Position numbers and translations under genes: made by a program
Shown: one piece after another, positions 60,115 through 64,000 of the stretch
How the letters are laid out: each line of letters opens with the position of its first letter
How positions within the stretch are numbered: the first letter of the stretch is position 1
From: an uncultured Methanoregula sp.
GTDB taxonomy: Archaea; Halobacteriota; Methanomicrobia; Methanomicrobiales; Methanospirillaceae
Direction of reading: 5' to 3'
NCBI RefSeq assembly: GCF_963677065.1
Contig: NZ_OY781872.1
Coordinates: 2,289,419 to 2,353,418 of the forward strand
DNA length: 64,000 bases
The notes under the pieces: model-generated
What the model saw: the letters and a program-made list of their open reading frames with translations, nothing else
Told to the model about the DNA's origin: nothing
Databases searched by the model: none

Positions 60115-61932
60115 ATGAGAACCTGCGTTTTGTTATCCGGAATCTTGATTCTCTTCCTCCTTATGGTCATGCCTGCCATGGCGGTTGAGGAAACCAGTAC
60201 CCCCACACATACAATTACCTCTGTAATTACTACCGATGTCATTCACACCACGGCAGCAACTGCGGAACCAACGAAAGAACCAACCCGCGAACCTACTGCA
60301 GAACCAACAAAAACTCTTACTCCCGAACCCACCAAGGCGCCTACCGCAGAACCGACAAAAGAACCAACCCTTGTTCCGACAAAAGAGACAACACAGGCAC
60401 CAGTCGGACCCCAGACCGGATGGGTATCGGTAATCTCGACTCCTTCCGGGGCAACGGTTACGATTGATGGGGCCATGGAAGGAGTTACTCCGGTGAATAC
60501 CCGGGAGCTCTCATCCGGTGTCGACCATACGATCAAGATAATTCTTTCAGGCTATGAGCCATATGAGACTACCCTTCGTCTCACTCCCGGCGAACATACC
60601 TCGGTTGATGCAACCCTCAAAACTATTCCAACCCCTGAACCTACCAAAACCCCTACAACGGTAACTACCACCCAGGTTCCTATCGGGAGCGGGAAAGGCT
60701 GGATCCGGGTAAACTGCAATGTGGATGGTGCAACGGTCTCGTTCGATGAACTGTCTTCCGGCTGCACTGTGAGTGGCGGATCCTGCAGCACGGAAGTTGC
60801 GATTACCGGGGCCCCGTTCAGGACATTCACGGTCCAGAAATCCGGGTACCAATCCTACACCGGACAGGTCACGTCCTGGCCCGTGAATGGCGAAACTGTA
60901 GATTACTATGCAACACTGAACCCGCTCCAGACGTATGGTGCAATTGAAGTGTATTCCAGCCCAAGCGGGGCAGTCGTTACCCTTGACGGCGGAAACCAGA
61001 AATATTCTCCTGCATCGTATTCATCGGTCCTCGCCGGCACAACCCACACGATTCAGGTTTCGGCCAGCAATTACCAGCCGTATTCAACATCGGTCTGGGT
61101 GGAGAGCGGCAAGTCGGCAACAGTCAATGCCCAGCTGGTTCCGGTGAATCCGCCGGCATCTACGGGATCGATATCCATCTCATCCTACCCATCGGGGGCT
61201 GATATCTACGTTGACGGCTATTATATGGCAGATTCACCTGTGATAATTCCCGGTCTCTCACCAGGATCTCACACGGTTCGTCTGCAAAAAGCCGGGTATG
61301 ACGAATATATCACAACAGTTCAGGTTGTTTCCGGGCAGAGAACGCCCCTTTCCGTAACGCTCTCCAGTCTTCCTCCAACCGTAGGATCCATTGAAGTTGC
61401 ATCCACGCCAAACGGGGCATCGGTTTATCTTGACGGCAAATACATGGGGCAGACTCAGCCCAATGGGTATCTCGACCTGACCAGCATCCTGCCGGGAACC
61501 CATGCGATTACCATCAGGCTTACGGATTACCAGGATTATATCCAGACGGTCTATGTTTACGGAGGTAAAATTATGACCATCAATGCCCAGCTGACGCCGG
61601 TAACTCCCGGCCCGGTTGCAGATACCACCGGGCAGATTGTCCTGGTCTCAACCCCTCCCGGGGCAAATGTTTTCCTGGATAATGTTTTCCGGGGACTAAC
61701 CCCGCTGACACTGAATGACATTCCCCAGGGATCCCATGTTGTCACATTGAAAGAACAGGGATATACCGATGCGGAACAGACCGTTTCCGTTGTTGCCGGC
61801 CAGGCGACACCGGTTACCATGAGTCTGGGGGAGGCAGAACCGGTCCCTACAAAAAAGTCGCCCCTGGATATGATGTTCATCGTTACTGCGCTTGCGATCG
61901 CAGTTGTCGGATGTTCCTTGAGAAAAGAATAA
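60115..61932 (+). CDS. PEGA-repeat surface protein, 605 aa
   Basis: A signal peptide (LLSGILILFLLMVMPAMAVE), then a tetrapeptide stalk of the EPTK type (TEPTKEPTLVPTKE), and five or six PEGA domains (each with a G-A-x-V/I-x-V/Y-L/I-D-G core, e.g. SGADIYVDGYYMADSPVI). One module (GWIRVNCNVDGATVSFDE and YYATLNP) is of the same type as in the 233-residue protein at 21935. It ends in a membrane helix (MMFIVTALAIAVVGCSL) and RKE. A large envelope protein of the methanogen type. Confidence 0.9.
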   Translation: MRTCVLLSGILILFLLMVMPAMAVEETSTPTHTITSVITTDVIHTTAATAEPTKEPTREPTAEPTKTLTPEPTKAPTAEPTKEPTLVPTKETTQAPVGPQTGWVSVISTPSGATVTIDGAMEGVTPVNTRELSSGVDHTIKIILSGYEPYETTLRLTPGEHTSVDATLKTIPTPEPTKTPTTVTTTQVPIGSGKGWIRVNCNVDGATVSFDELSSGCTVSGGSCSTEVAITGAPFRTFTVQKSGYQSYTGQVTSWPVNGETVDYYATLNPLQTYGAIEVYSSPSGAVVTLDGGNQKYSPASYSSVLAGTTHTIQVSASNYQPYSTSVWVESGKSATVNAQLVPVNPPASTGSISISSYPSGADIYVDGYYMADSPVIIPGLSPGSHTVRLQKAGYDEYITTVQVVSGQRTPLSVTLSSLPPTVGSIEVASTPNGASVYLDGKYMGQTQPNGYLDLTSILPGTHAITIRLTDYQDYIQTVYVYGGKIMTINAQLTPVTPGPVADTTGQIVLVSTPPGANVFLDNVFRGLTPLTLNDIPQGSHVVTLKEQGYTDAEQTVSVVAGQATPVTMSLGEAEPVPTKKSPLDMMFIVTALAIAVVGCSLRKE

Positions 61933-61975
61933 TTTTTTCTTTTTTATCAAACAGGGAAAAAAGAGAGAAGATTGG

Positions 61976-62680
61976 TTACTTTTTGAAGAGTCCCATCATC
62001 CCCTTCTTCTGGGGGGGTTTACGCCCTTTTCCCGAAGGCGGGGAAAAATCGTCAGCCTCATCGTAATCCTGCATACGGGATCCCTTGTCTTTGAGTTCTT
62101 CAGCAATGAGCGGAAGATGGGCATATTTTTTGGAGGGCATGGTGATCTGTGGTTCCGAACGCTGCGATGGTCTGGCCAGTTCATCGGCAACCAGGGGGAG
62201 ATGGGCATACTTTTTCTGGGGTGCGGAGGGGATTGATATCGCCGGTTCGGGCAGATGATCGTCCTCGGACCAGGGATCCCATTCCGGTACGGGCTCCGCA
62301 CCTGCGGGTTTTGCACCGGCAGATTTCCGTGGTTTTACAACAACGGATGTTGCAGGTTCGCGGGCAGGCGGATGAGCGGTCTTTGATCCGGGTTTTTTTG
62401 ATGTCTCAAAGGGGGTGCCGCACCGGGTGCAGAACAGGGAGGCAGTATCAATTGCCTCGATGCCACACCCAGGACAGATAACGGGTACCGGTTCCCGGGG
62501 TATTCGTGTGCCGCACCGGTTGCAGAATTCTGCCAGTTCATCGGAGACTATGGTTCCGCAGGAAGGACAGAGCGGATATTCCGGATCCGTCTCTTCGATA
62601 ATTTCAGAACCGCACCGGTTGCAGAAAAGCGCTTCATCATCAGGCGCCGCTATCCCGCATTTCCCACATTTCCGGGTCAT
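61976..62680 (-). CDS. Triple zinc-ribbon protein, 234 aa
   Basis: Three zinc ribbons in the first 95 residues (CGKCGIAA/FCNRCG, CPSCGTI/FCNRCG, CPGCGIE/FCTRCG). The second half is low-complexity with a repeated KKYAHLPLVADEL and KKYAHLPLIAEEL. No membrane segment. A multi-ribbon scaffold of unknown role. Convergent with the surface protein at 60115. Confidence 0.75.
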   Translation of the reverse strand: MTRKCGKCGIAAPDDEALFCNRCGSEIIEETDPEYPLCPSCGTIVSDELAEFCNRCGTRIPREPVPVICPGCGIEAIDTASLFCTRCGTPFETSKKPGSKTAHPPAREPATSVVVKPRKSAGAKPAGAEPVPEWDPWSEDDHLPEPAISIPSAPQKKYAHLPLVADELARPSQRSEPQITMPSKKYAHLPLIAEELKDKGSRMQDYDEADDFSPPSGKGRKPPQKKGMMGLFKK

Positions 62681-62753
62681 ATGTCAATATTAGATAAATC
62701 AGGATTTTGTATAAATACTCTGATCAAAAAGCGATGATGTACGCGTATTGAAG

Positions 62754-63164
62754 TCATGCGGAACGGGGGGTTCCGGTCATTGGATCCTGGTAATATTTTC
62801 CCTTGACCACACGCCGGACTCCGCCTTTGGGATTGTCCGTATCGCCAATGTAACGGGGAATAAAATGGCAGTGACAGTGCATGACCGTCTGCCCGGCAGC
62901 AACCCCGATATTGTACCCGAGATTATAACCGGCAGGGGCATATTTCTCTTCAAGAATAACACGGCATTTTTCTGTCAGCTCGCTCATAGCCTGTTTCTCT
63001 TCAGGAGTGAGGGAAAAGTAATCCTGCGCATGGCGGAATGGTATGATAAGGAGGTGCCCTTTTGAGACCGGATAATTGTCCCAGATCGCATAACAGAGCG
63101 CATTTTTTGCAATAATTGTTTCTTTTAATGGTGTGCAGAACGGGCAGCCTCTTGAACGCTCCAT
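62754..63164 (-). CDS. HIT-family hydrolase
   Basis: A protein of 136 residues with a CPFC zinc-like pair at the start and the histidine triad HCHCHFIPR. A central stretch (GHLLIIPFRHAQDYFSLTPE) is typical. HIT proteins hydrolyse or transfer nucleotides (Hint/Fhit/GalT types); the branch cannot be fixed by eye. The 305-base gap to the next gene shows no further gene. Confidence 0.88.
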   Translation of the reverse strand: MERSRGCPFCTPLKETIIAKNALCYAIWDNYPVSKGHLLIIPFRHAQDYFSLTPEEKQAMSELTEKCRVILEEKYAPAGYNLGYNIGVAAGQTVMHCHCHFIPRYIGDTDNPKGGVRRVVKGKYYQDPMTGTPRSA

Positions 63165-63469
63165 GAATCGTAAACTCCTTTACCGGATTGCACGGTCAAC
63201 TCTTTGATTGTTACGGAACGGTATCCAAAAGTAATTTACCCATCAGATACCGGTATTGTCGGTTTTCCTCTACTATTCCCGTTTTGAAACGGGACCAATC
63301 TTACCTTGAGAATGCCGGAAATCCTGAATAAGGCCGATTCCTGTCCCGATACTTTTTTTCAAGAAACTCTATTAAAACAACGCTCCCGATCCTTCACGAG
63401 CAACCATACACCGCGTTCCTGCTCCGATATCTATTTTGTACCAAGCGATCAATTCTGTAGCAGGTACTT

Positions 63470-64000
63470 ATGGCATTTGTCCACCGGATTGAAGTCCGCT
63501 ACAAGACCGATCCCCGGCTGAAAGTCCGGACCGACAGGATCCGTTCTCTTGGTTTTTTTATTGACGAACTGCATCTCATCGATGTCTATACGATTGCAAC
63601 CAGTTCCCGTGATTTCACCAAAGAAGAACTGAGTGAGATCGGAGCCCAGCTCATCAATCCGGTTGTCCAGGAATTTGTGGTTGATGCCCCTACCGATGCC
63701 ATCTTTGACTATGCAATCGAGATCGGGTTTCTCCCAGGAGTTACCGATAATGTGGGGGCCACTGCCCGGCAGACAATCGAGGATTATTTCCAGTTCCGGT
63801 TCACGTACGGTGAAGCAGTGTACAGTTCCGGGCTCTTCTTTGTCCGGGGGAATCTTCCGGCGGATTCTGTCCGGAATCTGGCATCAGCTCTTGCAAATCC
63901 CCTCGTCAACCGAATACATATCAAATCAAGGAAGGAATACGGGACAACCGGCATGGATCCGGTTGTGCCATTTGTCGAACTTCACGAGCGGCTGAGTGCC
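63470..64000 (+). CDS. purL: Phosphoribosylformylglycinamidine synthase PurL, 3' end outside window
   Basis: The frame from ATG 63470 is open to the end of the window, 177 codons. The first 80 residues (VHRIEVRYKTDPRLKVRTDR and on) resemble a PurS-like domain fused to the front. The linker FLPGVTDNVGATARQTIEDY is characteristic of long archaeal PurL. It makes FGAM in purine synthesis from FGAR, ATP and glutamine-derived ammonia. The catalytic domains lie beyond the window. Confidence 0.85.
   Translation, partial: MAFVHRIEVRYKTDPRLKVRTDRIRSLGFFIDELHLIDVYTIATSSRDFTKEELSEIGAQLINPVVQEFVVDAPTDAIFDYAIEIGFLPGVTDNVGATARQTIEDYFQFRFTYGEAVYSSGLFFVRGNLPADSVRNLASALANPLVNRIHIKSRKEYGTTGMDPVVPFVELHERLSA

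Noticed and set aside
1..64000. CRISPR arrays, insertion sequences and rRNA genes
   Set aside because: No regularly spaced identical repeats, no transposase frame and no rRNA-like sequence were seen on either strand.

Overview
The window is archaeal and fits a methanogen of the order Methanomicrobiales (Methanoregula-like). The evidence is Sep-tRNA:Cys-tRNA synthase (SepCysS), a split archaeosine pair (arcTGT plus ArcS), transcription factor TFE, aTrm56, a DUF2150 protein, a DUF3821-type surface protein, many PAS-rich histidine kinases, PEGA-repeat surface proteins and an archaeal type-A RNase P RNA. The genus is an inference, because no 16S or mcr gene is present.

Layout. 1-6.4 kb: a TPR protein cut by the window edge, a STAS-PAS-histidine kinase, a Cache lipoprotein, and a four-PAS PP2C phosphatase whose first three PAS units are near-identical 420-bp copies. 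6.4-14.2 kb: ACT regulator, tRNA-Leu(GAG), a 7TM kinase, DUF2150, ThiI and two-domain PPK2. 13.9-16.1 kb: a decay zone with a PPK2 fragment, intact hicB beside a broken hicA, and about 1 kb of hairpin-rich DNA without genes. 16.1-28.6 kb: SepCysS and a small partner, two receiver-PAS signalling proteins, CBS-pyrophosphatase, a NudC-like hydrolase, two HD proteins, and the operon wHTH - aTrm56 - ATP-grasp - TFE - HD. 45.5-64 kb: aldehyde dehydrogenase, surface proteins, a five-PAS kinase, NfnAB-like flavoproteins, ArcS-arcTGT, AMMECR1, rnpB, a HIT protein and the start of purL.

The main discovery is an AT-richer integrated element at about 28.6-45.4 kb, inserted between two divergent chromosomal genes. 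Its right end carries a tyrosine integrase and two ribbon-helix-helix regulators with palindromic operators. Its centre is an operon of very small genes chained by TGATG, TAATG or ATGA overlaps, leading to an HUH (rolling-circle) Rep. Its left half is one operon of about 7.9 kb encoding a small membrane protein of coat-protein-like build, several other membrane proteins, a P-loop ATPase and an 888-residue spike-like protein with a discoidin domain. I read it as a provirus or virus-like plasmid, pleolipovirus-like or inovirus-like, that I cannot assign to a known group. Many of its genes are below 60 codons and would be missed by ordinary gene calling.

Working together: translation and RNA genes (tRNA-Leu, ThiI, SepCysS, aTrm56, ArcS/arcTGT, rnpB), redox and phosphate metabolism (NfnAB-like pair, PPK2, PPase, NudC-like) and a dense layer of PAS/receiver signalling form the chromosomal background. 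The element sits in it as a self-contained replication, regulation and particle module.
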